From NCBI GenBank assembly GCA_019095985.1, contig CM032662.1, forward strand, positions 17,344,706 through 17,408,705: 64,000 bases of DNA. The letters run 5' to 3'. A program made the position numbers and the translations under genes. The notes beneath the pieces are model-generated. The model was not told the DNA's origin. It saw only the letters and a list, made by a program, of their open reading frames with translations, and searched no databases. Below are positions 24,401-35,642 of the stretch, one piece after another (position 1 is the stretch's first letter; the number at the start of each line of letters is the position of its first letter). Source of the DNA: Streblospio benedicti (taxonomy: Eukaryota > Annelida > Polychaeta > Spionida > Spionidae).

Positions 24401-27400
24401 ATCGCAGCAGACGACCACCGCACCAAGGCCGAGCTCATCGGCACCATCTTCGTCTGCTCCGGCATCGCTACCACTCTCCAGACGTTTCTAGGCGTCAGGT
24501 GGGTGTAGTTTCCAGGCTATGGAAGGGCAGTGACTGGCGTTTGAACATTCAGCGCCCGGTTTGTGTTCACGTTACAAGTATTTATCACGAGGCGAGGAGC
24601 CTCACATCAGCTGCGTGATATGAAAGCACAATAACAGTAGGTCTCTAACATAACTTACCTTTCATGAAACATATATTATGACTTTCAGACTGCCCATTGT
24701 GCAGGGCGGCACATTCAACTTTGTGACGCCCAGCTTTGCCATCCTCAATCTGCCACAGTTCAAGTGCAATGAGTCTCTGCTACAAGACCACTCCATGTCA
24801 AACATGACAATGATTGATCACGGCTACAATGACACCATGAGAAATACTGAGTGGATGCCTAGGATCCGAGCGGTCAGTATTTGCACACTAATAATTGCCG
24901 GTGATTTGCAGCAAAGTTCCAGTTTTATACATATCTACCTTTTAGAAACACGTTTATTAAAAAATACAGTGTGCCTATTACTGGACAATTACTACAATAT
25001 CTAGTACTAATTTGGTCTACTCTACTAAATGCTATGTTGGTGTTGTCCTTGCAGCTGCAGGGCGCCATCATGGTGGCGTCGCTGTTCCAAGTGCTCATCG
25101 GCTTCACGGGCCTCGTGGGGCTGCTGCTGCGCTTCATCGGGCCGCTCGCCGTGGCGCCCACCATCGCCCTCGCCGGACTCGCCCTGTTCGACGTGGCCAG
25201 TGCCTACGCCTCCAAGCAGTGGTGGATCGCGCTCGTGTCAGTTTATACCATCACTTAGAACAGTATAGCATATCTAATGAAGACATTCTATTTAAATACT
25301 GACTCTCTTAGTCCTCTATATAGCAAACATAAATGAGATTAGACCACCTCTACAAAGACAGCTATTTCTTGCCGTACCTTCATAAAGAGACCAGTATTGA
25401 CCTCTTTATACAAAGCACCTCTATTGAGACCACTTGAGGCCAGTTCCTGCATGGTATTGATAGCTATGTTCTACTTTATTCACTCTAATCATTCACTCAT
25501 GCATCAACGTGCTCACTATCTTACTCATCCCTCTCTTGCTTACCCGTTTTTTTTTTTATTCTCATTCTACGGTTTTCTAAATTTGGATCATTTAACATAT
25601 TGAATTATAGTGAACTGTCATACTATATCTACAAAATATGTGTGCAAACCACTTACGGACTGCAGCTTTTCTGCATATTGAATAGACAGGAGTAAGTTCA
25701 TGAACATGGCATTCTGGGATGAAGAGCAATCATAGCCAATCATATGTGGATATAGCATGGCTCAAATTAGGCTTCATGTATGAGCTGGGTCTCCATAGTA
25801 TTTCTATATATCAATGCAATCTAAAAGAGGTTCCATTGCAATATTACAAAAATGAGTGTGTGTATTACACTGGCAGATCCAGGTTTTCTGAAAAGGGGGA
25901 TGCATTGAAGAGATCTCATGAGTTTCGGACGCGTGATCAATAGCGAACATGCCAAAAAAAACATGAAAAATAAGGTATTTTGGTGGTGAAAGTGGGGACG
26001 CTTTCCCCTGGGCCCCATGGATTTGTCTATGTAATAATGCTGTTGCATAGTGACCATTTTATTCTTGTTAATAACTGGGATTTCCCAACCAGTGTGCAAT
26101 AGCAGAATTTTTTGCACCCACGCAATTTGTCTTCTGTATAAGACCTACCAATACATTAATATGCAGATGCTATGAACAGCCTCTATCACCATGCATCTAA
26201 GGTGCAGCTATGGCCATAAAGAGAAGCGTCCTCTGTGCACGACTGATGCTGTCTCTGGTGTTGTCCATTAGTGTGGTCTTAATGTCTTCCTGTTAACAGC
26301 AGTGTCATTCCTAATGGGTTACCATTAACATGACTTGTTTTTGGACGTGTAGAGCTTCTGTTTTGTATGAAGACATATTGCGGAAGTTATGATCTAGAAA
26401 AAAGAGAACAGTGTTTTTTTTTTCTTTCTTACACGTGTTCATGTTTTTACTGCATTGCCAGAGCAAATGAATTAATTTTGCGCAAATAATCTTCCGTATA
26501 CCCTGAGTGAGTTGAATGCATGACTGGTTCATATATTTTATTGTGTACTATGTCAACCCTGCTAGTTGTCCATTTTTTGCATACACGTGATTATCAAGCA
26601 TGTTAAATTAGATCAGGTCTCTTTGAAAGACTATCAGTGTCTCTGCTCATCAGGACAGTCATCATAATGTCCCCGTCTCTCTCCATCAGGACAGTGGTGC
26701 TGATCATCGCCTTCTCGCAGTACAGCAAGAACGTGCAGGTGCCGTGCTTTACGTTTCGGCGGGGTGAGGGCTGCCACAAGATGGGCTTCCCCGTCTTCAG
26801 GCTCTTCCCGGTACGTGCCACCTCCCACCCAGTCTAAATGCTTATCACTTGTTAACGTTCCATCTATTCAGTCTCTTTGGTTAATTGATTGATTGATTGA
26901 TTGACGGATTGACGGATTGATTAATTGAATGCTTAATTGATCATTGCTTGATTGTTGATTGACTTAGGGATTAACTGACTGATGGCTGACTGATTGGTCG
27001 ACTGATTGATTGCTAGGTGGTGCTATCTATCGGGCTGGTGTGGACCATATGTGCAATACTAACGGCGGCCGGGGTCTTCCCTGATGATATATCAGGAGGC
27101 TGGTCGGGGGCAAACACTAACCAGAAGATCCAGCTTCTGCAGGACGCTCCATGGATCCGCTTCCCATATCCAGGTAATAATTATAGTCTATTACTCTGAC
27201 ATTAACGACAAGGGATTAGTCTTAGTTTGATGAATCTGCTGATCAACCACTACCTGTGATTACAATATTACAATTATATTTTATATGGATGTATGTTAAT
27301 TATACATCTTAAATGAAATTATCCTTATCCTTATTATATGGTATAAAAATGATTACCTTGCAAGTCATGTAGCCTCTCAGAGTGTAGTGTATTAGATTTT

Positions 27401-30400
27401 CCAAACCTACCCTTGAGCCAGTCTAATCCATATACTCCAATCACATCTATGTTAAATTAAGAGAATCAGATGTAATGTGAATGTAAGCTTGGTAAAGCAG
27501 GATACTCTAGCCTACACTATATCTATTCCTAACATTAGTTTTGTGCGTATTTGAAGTCAACACAAAACCATTTATGGTTTCACACTATATAAATGACATT
27601 TCATTCAACTAAATAAAGCCTAACACGCACTATAAATGACAACCAATTCATCTCTAAATAAATTTCAGTATGATTACATGTATATTTTGAGCAACATGCA
27701 TTATGTATGTTTTGCACCATGTGTAGGTCAGTGGGGCGCGCCCACAGTGAGCACGGCCGCCGTATTCGGCATGCTCGCCGGCGTTCTCGCCAACCTCATC
27801 GAGTCTGTTGGCGACTACTACGCATGCGCCAGAATATCCGGAGTCCCTCCTCCTCCAGTACATGCTGTTAATAGAGGTACCGATTGATAGTTACTCACAC
27901 ATTTGCTTTCTATTTTACATGGTGGTATTGTGTTTTAGAGCTGGTCATGACTATTCACACAGGGTTGGTTAAACATCTTACATGTAATGTTTATACTAAA
28001 CTTATACTTTATTAATATCTATAAACTAATCTAATAATAATAATCTAAAAATATATAAATAAAAATAAAATCTATAAATAATAATCTAATAATATCTATA
28101 AACTTATACTTTATTAATAAGGAACATGTACGTCAATTTCCATTCTAGCACCTTGTGGAATGGTGGTGTTGTGCCACTTGCTCATGCTAATTCGATGAGC
28201 ATGTGCTCACAGTCGAAAATTGGGACACTAGTTCTCAATTTTCCAATGGAGAATCCCAATCCTCTTTCCAAGATAATGCAGGACATATGCATTTTGAAAC
28301 TAACCGATTTTGTTTTAATTTTCATCAGGCATTGGCATGGAAGGCATAGCGTGCATTCTGTGCGGGGCGTTCGGGTCAGCCAGTGGCACCACCTCCTACA
28401 GTGAGAACATTGGAGCCATCGGCATCACCAAGGTGGGTAGTCAGTACTGTTTACCAGTGCTTACATGGACATCTCTTCACTAATTGGTGGGTATAAGGGG
28501 TCAAGAAATCCCACATCCCTAATTCTTTTGGCCTTATTTCCCACGTTTTTCCCACATCCCACAAATTTTAAAGCATTTTTTCCCACATTCCACTTCCTTG
28601 ACATCTTGCATCCCTCTTTTTTGCTTTTTTTCCCACATCCATCTTTTTGGGTCTTTTTCCCACATCCCATTTCCATATAAAGCCGCCTCACTAATAAGAA
28701 CTACATGTATTGTCATTATTCTATTTATTCTATACATAATGATAACATAGTATTTTGAAATAATGATTACAATTGCATCGAGTTTCATTTCTATTTCATG
28801 CTGAAAACATTTATCATTATTTTGTATCCTTATTATGTATCCTTCATGCATTCCATGGTGTTCTTTTTGTCACACCATATATACATCTTATCATTTGAAA
28901 AATCACCCCACCCCACTGATGCAATCATTTTAGTGTACAGTAAACCCTCCAAGTAAGACCACCTTTATCATGAGACCATCTCTATAATAAGACCACTTTT
29001 CTGTGTTGCAATCCTTCTAAATGATTCCAACTGAAACCTCTGTGTACAAATCACCTCTCTATTGAGACAACATGAAGTCAATCCCACAAGTGGTCCTAGT
29101 AGAGAAGGTCTACTCTACTGATCAATCATGTTGCTACCCTGCTTTGCGGTAGGTGGCGTCTCGGCGTGTGTTCTACGTGGCTGCCACCTTCATGATTGTA
29201 TTCGGCATTGTCAACAAGATCGGCACGTTCTTCGTCACCATCCCAGAACCCATAGTGGGTGGCGTCTTCATCGTCATGTTTGGTGAGGCCATCTATTCCA
29301 TGAAACGAAAATTATGGCATACTAAATGATTCCACCAGTCAGTTTGCTTATTCTAGTCCACCAGACATCATTATATTACCTTGTTAATGTGTTTACGGTA
29401 ATGTCTTCTACAAATGTGATTCTCTTCAGGTATGGTGTGTGCAGTGGGCATCTCCAACTTACAGTTTGTGAACCTCAACTCCTCCCGCAATCTCTTCATC
29501 ATCGGCTTCTCCTTCTTCTTTGGCCTCAGTCTGCCTAAGTATATTAGTACAACTCCAGGCGTTATATCAGTGGGTAAGAATCAGTGTGTAAATTGACATT
29601 ATTTGATGTTATGTTTTCAGTTGTTTTAATACATGTAGATATATTTCATAATACGTTGAAAAATATGGACATTGCAATGTTAGTAGTTAGAGGTTATATG
29701 AGTGGAATGCAAGAAAAAAGTTGTAAAATAATGGGATGTTTTTATGGATGTTAATATGTTAATATCTGAAATAAATAAATAAATAAATAAACTTATTGAT
29801 GCATTGTCTGTACAATATTACCCTTTGCGATTTAAAAGTCTTATAGATAAATTGACCTTTGTACTGCACTTCCAGGCAATGAGTCCATCGACCAGATTTT
29901 CACGGTCCTGCTCAGCACCAGCATGTTTGTGGGGGGATTCGCAGGATTCATCCTGGACAATACAATTCCAGGTAAGTCAAGATGAGTTGATTAAGGGGAC
30001 ATGATGACAAATGGATGGTACATACGAGTGATAATGTGCTATTATAGCCTATGCCTAAAATAAGTATGAGATGAGTGATTAACGTTGCCAAAGAAAGAAA
30101 AATAACACTAAAATGGTTAAATGCAAAATATTGTAACAAAAGACAACAAAAGTTATTGTACGTTTGAACCTCTACTATCAGGACCACCAGGACTGGCTTT
30201 AAGTGCTATCAATAAAAAGGTAGTCTCTATATTGAAGCTCACCATGGTTTGTTCATCAACTCTTAGCAATGTGAGAAATTGTCGTAATATAGAGGTGCTT
30301 TTAAACTTCTCTCTCCCCCAAACATATTTCTATCAACAATGAGACGCTTTCATTATAGAAGTGGTCCTTATTACAAGTCATACTGTAATTTTTTTCTCTC

Positions 30401-31281
30401 TGTCTCTCTTTTACTGTAATCATGACTTTATTATGATATTGCGCTGCGTTGCAGGCAGCGATGACGAGCGTGGGCTGGTGAAGTGGCGGCAGCACCTCAT
30501 GGCCAAGAAGAAGACACGCAAGCGACAGAAGGGGGCCCCACCGGGTCCCGACGGGCAGGCACTCTACGCCACCGAATACTCCAGCCTGCTCAAAATCTAC
30601 GAGGTGGGGACGTTATGTTATGTGCATTTAACAATTTAACATAGAGTTTGTATAGTAGGTTCACTATGAAAGACGAACTATTGAGTATATCAGCTAATTC
30701 ATGAAGGTTGAGGTGAAATTTTTATGTTTTTGTAATGCGCATCTAATATGGTATCTCCATCAGGCCTATTATGAAAAATAACTGCATTATTCCAGCTTGC
30801 TCAAAATTGACGAGATGGGAGCTGTATGTTGGTGTAACATGCATTCTTCACACATTGTAGACTAGGCTGTGATAAAATTAAGTATTGACTCTAGATTTGT
30901 GAGGTGGGGATTTAGTGTGTCAGTTTTTTTGCACATGAAGCATGTATACTAGTGTTGACCTAAGGAATTGGAATTTTCAATACTGTGTCCCAGGTCTTCT
31001 AAACAGTGCTTCTTGTGTTGTTTTATTTGTTTTTTATTGGTTGATGTATTCAATTGACGCTAAATTCATAAGTATATTTGAATGTATTCGTTCACTAGAT
31101 TCCGAGGTTGACCGGCTGGTTGGAAAAGCATTCATGGTCCAAATTCATCCCTTTCTTGCACACATTTGATGAAAAGTTATTCGTCATCAAGAAAGCAAGA
31201 AGAAAGGCAAAGAAAAAGCACAAGGATGACGATATTGAAGAGGATGATGAAAACCTTGAAAATAATGTTTCCCAAGTTTGA
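21466..31281 (+). CDS. SLC23A: SLC23 nucleobase/ascorbate-family transporter, complete, 16 coding exons
   Basis: Membrane permease of the NAT/SLC23 family, carrying nucleobases or ascorbate with cations. Exons: 21466-21521, 21985-22219, 23156-23256, 23683-23812, 24338-24498, 24689-24872, 25055-25236, 26690-26810, 27017-27173, 27727-27876, 28329-28432, 29153-29282, 29430-29573, 29876-29971, 30455-30603, 31099-31281. They sum to 2283 bases (760 residues plus stop), with every junction GT-AG and in phase. Family marks are [15 protein letters not shown] with the QH motif, [23 protein letters not shown], the signature [23 protein letters not shown] and [10 protein letters not shown]. Vertebrate members are about 600 residues. 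The excess is a cytoplasmic N-terminal tail of about 150 residues, with tyrosine motifs SYMNP and TYYNV, and a Lys-rich then acidic C-tail. The first exon begins after an acceptor at 21454; an upstream in-frame Tyr-Leu-Pro precedes the ATG, so the start could lie in an earlier exon. Confidence 0.93.
22928..23103 (+). repeat. CACTGGCAGATC-family repeat copy in SLC23 intron 2
   Basis: Diverged 5' end, then the family core GAGATCTCATGGGTTTCCGA, a TAGCGAACATTTTT block, AAATAAGGTATTTTGGTGG and the end CTGGATATGCCTACGCCAC. Confidence 0.65.
23816..23974. repeat. MITE of the GTAGAACCTC family at the SLC23 exon 4 donor
   Basis: A unit of about 160 bp with ends CAGTAGAACC and GGTTTTACTG, flanked by TA at 23814-23815 and 23975-23976. 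The left TA is the +2/+3 of the exon 4 splice donor, so the element begins at intron position +4. The core has the family's repeated GAGACCAC/GTCCACC units. Confidence 0.8.
25300..25460. repeat. MITE of the GTAGAACCTC family in SLC23 intron 7
   Basis: Contains AGACCACCTCTACAAAGACAG, GCACCTCTATTGAGACCACT and TGAGGCCAGTTCCTGCATGG, shared with the other copies. Ends are diverged. Confidence 0.6.
25868..26032 (+). repeat. CACTGGCAGATC-family repeat in SLC23 intron 7
   Basis: Best internal match to the family: CACTGGCAGATCCAGGTTTT, AAAAGGGGG, GATCTCATGAGTTTCGGACG, ATAAGGTATTTTGGTGG and an end GGGCCCCATGGATTTGTC. Confidence 0.75.
26880..27011. repeat. TTGA-type microsatellite before SLC23 exon 9
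   Basis: Degenerate repeats of TTGA, GATTGACG and CTGACTGATTG run up to the acceptor TTGCTAG at 27016. Confidence 0.85.
28490..28680. repeat. Degenerate TTTTTCCCACATCCC repeat in SLC23 intron 11
   Basis: About 190 bp of diverged pyrimidine-rich units, TTTTCCCACATCC and variants, on the plus strand. The apparent Cys/Lys-rich minus frame across it is a by-product of the repeat. Confidence 0.7.
28938..29120. repeat. MITE of the GTAGAACCTC family in SLC23 intron 11
   Basis: Begins TACAGTAAACCCTCCAAG, carries AAGACCACCTTTATC and CACCTCTCTATTGAGAC, and ends GTCCTAGTAGAGAAGGTCTACT about 30 bases before exon 12. Confidence 0.7.
30160..30392. repeat. MITE of the GTAGAACCTC family in SLC23 intron 14
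   Basis: Left part TTTGAACCTCTACTATCAGG, with GACCACCAGGACTGGC and ATATAGAGGTGC inside. Right part GAAGTGGTCCTTATTACAAG ends ACTGTA. Longer than its relatives and diverged. Confidence 0.6.
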
Positions 31282-31683
31282 AACAAGCATTTATGTTTCC
31301 ACGTCACAAGAAAGAAAAATCACACTCCAATATGCTACATGTAGATATGGAATGTTATTTTTGGATTTTTATAGTATACATGTAAAATTGTAATATACAA
31401 GAGGTGGGAAGTTGGACAGTTGCTGTACATAAGCTACAAGACAGTAGGTAGCTGATATGGAAACTAGTGCATTTATAGTGGAAGTGTATGAACACTATGA
31501 AGTATGGTTTGCAATTGTTTATGATAAAGCTTGAGTTTCATCTTGTGAAAACTTACAGATTTAGAACTATATTGATAGGTCTGTAAAGATCAAGTCAGAG
31601 CAAATGGCATCACACAAGTGACAAACATATCTGATGTGTTGCTTTCATAGGATTTAATGTAAACTCAGACCAAAAATGGAGAT

Positions 31684-31689
31684 AATAAA
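31684..31689 (+). terminator. Likely poly(A) signal of SLC23
   Basis: AATAAA about 400 bases after the stop, followed by a TTGTCTATTGTGATTTG run, a typical GU/U-rich downstream element. Later AATAAA sites also exist, so the 3' UTR end is not certain. Confidence 0.5.
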
Positions 31690-33697
31690 AATCGAACAAA
31701 TACTTGTCTATTGTGATTTGTATTTGTTTTTCACGCTGGGTTATGAATTTATGGTATATATTAAAAATGCATTGATGCGCTTAAACATTGCTATTACTCC
31801 ACCATACATGTATTATATAATCAGATGTATAAAGATTTGAGCAGTTTTATAGTGGTATCATGTGCTTATAATATATTAGCCTTCTAACAAAATATGATCC
31901 ATTGTTGTTTGTGTAAGTACTGTTGTGGTTTTATTCTCCCTATCATATATTTCAAATAGAATTTTAATAAATGTAATTGCAAAATTAGAATCATACCAAG
32001 CACATTTCATTGGTGAAATGAGATTGATTTTGAAAAAGTGCTGTATATGGAAATGGAATTGTAACATTGGCTAAATAGTTTATTTTTCATACAATGCTAT
32101 ACGATACTACAAGTAGTAGAATGGAGGTTTCTGTCAAAATACTCAGTAAACCAAACATAATGAGTTATTTCATTGAAAATTGAATAAAAGATAAATAAAA
32201 AATGTGCATGTGTATGCAAGGGAATTCTTGTGTGATAAAGATCTGTGTAAGACACTGTCTGGCAAATAATCTAGATATATTTTTCAATGAATTGATTGTC
32301 TCACCAAGTAAGTATTATAAAGTTATTTGTATAACTACACTTTTTGTATAGAATGTTTAAAGAATATGTATAGAATGGAAGTGTATATTTTAAGCTATTT
32401 TAGTACAAAGAATAAACTGAATATGTGAGATTATATTTTTGTATATTTCTATAGAAATTACTGTACCCGCAGTATGTGTATGGAAAAGATGTCCTTTTTT
32501 AGCTATATCTCATCATAAACGATGTTTCCCTCCAGTTTCCTGAAGATGCTAATAAAAACATCTTTCATTTCCTGCCATGTGGTTTGTGTTTGCAGTTGCT
32601 AATGCCTTCCCTTCTGGTGAATCAATGTAATATATTTGTACAGCATGACGATTCTAATTATGCATGTCATAGTCAATTTAGATTGTAATATTTAAAAAGT
32701 CACTATCATATCTATAATAACATAACTTGATTATAACAAGGATATTCGTGGAGAAATTTCAAGCAGCGCCCCGTTCCAATCCTGGATCCATCACTGAATC
32801 ATGTATAAGTCTGAGATGGGAGTCATACGTATGTTGGTCCTAAAGTGTAAAATCAACTGCTCTTGCTTCAATACAATGTAAGTTTATTTCATCAAAAATA
32901 AAGATGTTTTTATTTGCAAAGGAACAATATTATTATACAAATATAGATCTACATGTCAAAGGTAAGGATGGTGATTAAAAACCAAAATGCTATGAGGTTT
33001 GGTCACAACTGGACTTGCGTTTTAAAGAGATCTTTTGTCCACTTGATAATCTGCATTTGTTAGATGTCACCTTCAAGGTCCATGCGTGTGAAGCTCACTT
33101 GATGTGGATAAGAGGACATGGGGATTTTGAAGGAAGGTGTAGGAATAGTCGCAAAACAAGTGTGTGCATGACTTGAAGAATGCAAAAACTTAAGTGACGT
33201 GTGCCCAACATGCAAGTATCACATACCACGTCAGATGGTATGCATTCACACCACAGCCCCTGGTGATTTGGGCAAGCCCCACAACATGCACAAACGACAC
33301 ACACTACAGGTGCACCAACTAGGCGTTCACCTTCTACCAGAAAACAATGCATGGTGGAAGCAGTGATTGTTGACTATGCTTTAATCTCTATGGCATGTCT
33401 GCGGCCATGAAAGTTTGTTAGGCAGATGTGCATCGCACACATGAATTGCTGCATTTTGAGCATTTTGGGAATTAGAAGCACGCAGAGCTCGTTGTGACCA
33501 ACACCTTATCCAGTTTAGTTGTGCAACAATTCATAGAACATACAATAGGATGTACACTTAACAAGTAAATTATTAGAACTTTCCAGTCTGCTCTTAAAGG
33601 TAGATACTGTTATAAAAATGATTTAGAAATAACAAATATCATGTGTAAGAGAATTAATCTTTTGCTACATCTTCTCTTTATATTTAACAAACATATA
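31690..33697. other. Convergent 3' region between SLC23 and the Kelch gene
   Basis: AT-rich region holding the possible 3' UTRs of both convergent genes. A Cys-rich minus frame at 33095-33352 has no recognisable domain or gene structure and is not called. Confidence 0.5.
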
Positions 33698-33765
33698 ACA
33701 AGAGGACCATGAGGGTCTATATCGCTCACTTGGACCCCTGGACCCATTTTGAAATCGAGGAGCTT
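33698..33765. repeat. Interspersed repeat overlapping the Kelch stop codon
   Basis: On the minus strand the sequence GTCCAAGTGAGCGATATAGA followed by CCCTCATGGTCCTCTTGTTAT matches, as I recall it, a repeat end common in marine invertebrate genomes. The Kelch stop at 33726 falls inside it. Confidence 0.45.
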
Positions 33766-35621
33766 GATTGAAGAATCATGTCCCCATTCATAAGCTTTTC
33801 TAATAACATAAGCACCTTATGCATTTTTGATGAAGAAATAATAGTCATATTGAATATTGGAGACTTGTAGTTACCATGGGAAGGTGTCCATGCAGTCATG
33901 TGGTGGAAGTTTTCTTTAGCGAAGAAGTTTTGTGGAAATGGCAGCAATGGGTCTGCCCATTCAAGGGTTATCATATTGAAAGCCTTTTTGTAGACCTGAT
34001 GTTTTTCAACCAACATCATTATAAGTTCGTCATCGTGTGGTAAGCAAATTAGTTCTGCATCACCAGATGCTGCTGGTGATCCACAAGAACCAATCTTTTC
34101 CCATGTCTCACTTTCTATATCGTAGCACAACCCAACAAATGGGTCTGTGGGACAGTCACTCATGTAAAACAATTTTCCCGAATAACTGTGACCAAATCCA
34201 ATGTTAACACCTAACGATAAAAGGCCTGGCCCTCCAAGATCATGCCAGGTGTCTGTAGTAACATCATAGCGATAAAATATCAATTGAAATGATGACAGTG
34301 CAACTCCTTTTTGAGTTAAACGACCTAAAACATAGATGTAATTTCCAACAACTGCAGCAACAGGACTGTTTACCGGCTGTGAAACCATTAGCCGGCAAGG
34401 CTCCCATGAAGCATTATCTTTTGCAACAGTATTTATTTTCAGAAATGTGCTGGATACCCCATTTGCACGACAGTCCTCTCCAAAAGCAAACACTTCCTTA
34501 CCAACACATGCAATGGACATGCATCTATCAAACGGTAGTGATGGTAAATTCCATCTTTCTTTTTCATCTGTATCATACAATGTGAACATTTTCTCATGTT
34601 CACAGTCCCAGACAAGTAAAAAACCATTGGATAGTGGTTCCATAGTTCTATTTCTACCCAATGGACATCTTCCGAGAAGTTCCCATTTGTTTAAAAAAGC
34701 ATTCAATTGAAAACAGGGTCCAGGAGCAGCTGATGTAACAGACGAACCATAACACATCATTAATAACTGTCTTTCAGTGTAACAATGTCTTGGCATGTCG
34801 TTCTTGTTTACTAAAGCATTGGTTAAAAAATCTGTAACTTCTGATGGATACCCTTGAGCCTCTAAAGATGATAACATTGCTGGTAGGCACTGTTGATTAC
34901 AATATGACAATCTAACATTCTTTAACAATTCATGAGCATATTGTAAACGATTTGCTTTGTCATATTGTATCCAAGATAAAATCCCATTCAGAATATTGTC
35001 TTCACATTCTGTTTCCAAATCATCTCGAGATACAATTTTGATGAATTTATCAAAGTGAATTTGTTTGAAAGAATCATATTCTTTTATTTCAATATGTTTA
35101 AAAAGTAGTTGTTCACATCTATCTGCTACTTTTGGTAGCTGATACAAAATGCCAATATCATACCACATAAGAGTTTCTTCAGTCGGCATTTGTCTCCATA
35201 TATGTTCCTCACAATCTCTCTTTAACTGTTCCAACTGAAGGAAGCTACAAGCTGCAACCATTTTGTGCATATCTGACCATTCTATCCAAATACTACCAGT
35301 GTACATGTAATCAATTAGTGATCTAGCACACTGTGCGTCTATAGAAGGCAAGGTCATTTTCCTATCTACAGTTTCTTTCAAGCCACTTAAAAGTGCTGTA
35401 TTTAAGAATCGCGATGCACCAGCCAAAATTAATCTATGACATGCCACAGTGGTTCCATCATTAAGAATTAGTTCAAAATCTGTGAAACATTGTTTCTTTT
35501 GCATACTATGACACTCATTCATGAGATAAGAGTTATAAGTCGAAACACCATGTATGTTTTCTTCAATCCTTTTTGCAAATAAAGGCTGGGGTGTAAACTG
35601 AACAGGTGGTGATCTTTCCAT
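33726..35621 (-). CDS. BTB-BACK-Kelch protein (KLHL-like), 631 residues, intact
   Basis: Substrate adaptor type of the KLHL family, which normally links a target protein to Cullin-3 ubiquitin ligase in the cytoplasm. A BTB domain lies at about residues 44-145 (FTDFELILNDG...ACHRLILAGAS...YMYTGSI), BACK at about 150-260 (ILYQLPKVADRC...FDKFIKIVSRDDLE), and a Kelch-type propeller at about 320-590 with weak repeats. The length is typical. The whole coding region is one exon. An acceptor TATTTTCAG just upstream (exon edge near 35642) shows a 5' UTR intron. The last residues (SKWVQGSK) and the stop lie in a repeat-like sequence, so the natural C-terminus may have been replaced. The Kelch glycine pairs are poorly kept, so the substrate cannot be guessed. 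Confidence 0.88.
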   Translation of the reverse strand: MERSPPVQFTPQPLFAKRIEENIHGVSTYNSYLMNECHSMQKKQCFTDFELILNDGTTVACHRLILAGASRFLNTALLSGLKETVDRKMTLPSIDAQCARSLIDYMYTGSIWIEWSDMHKMVAACSFLQLEQLKRDCEEHIWRQMPTEETLMWYDIGILYQLPKVADRCEQLLFKHIEIKEYDSFKQIHFDKFIKIVSRDDLETECEDNILNGILSWIQYDKANRLQYAHELLKNVRLSYCNQQCLPAMLSSLEAQGYPSEVTDFLTNALVNKNDMPRHCYTERQLLMMCYGSSVTSAAPGPCFQLNAFLNKWELLGRCPLGRNRTMEPLSNGFLLVWDCEHEKMFTLYDTDEKERWNLPSLPFDRCMSIACVGKEVFAFGEDCRANGVSSTFLKINTVAKDNASWEPCRLMVSQPVNSPVAAVVGNYIYVLGRLTQKGVALSSFQLIFYRYDVTTDTWHDLGGPGLLSLGVNIGFGHSYSGKLFYMSDCPTDPFVGLCYDIESETWEKIGSCGSPAASGDAELICLPHDDELIMMLVEKHQVYKKAFNMITLEWADPLLPFPQNFFAKENFHHMTAWTPSHGNYKSPIFNMTIISSSKMHKVLMLLEKLMNGDMILQSSSSISKWVQGSK

Positions 35622-35642
35622 TGTGTGCTTTCAGTACCGTAT

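Noticed and set aside
28461-28691. Lys/Cys/Gly-rich minus frame resembling a small toxin-like peptide
   Set aside because: Generated by the degenerate TTTTTCCCACATCCC repeat; no signal peptide.
33095-33352. 85-codon Cys-rich minus frame downstream of the Kelch gene
   Set aside because: No domain, no signal peptide and no splice evidence; in the 3' region of two convergent genes.
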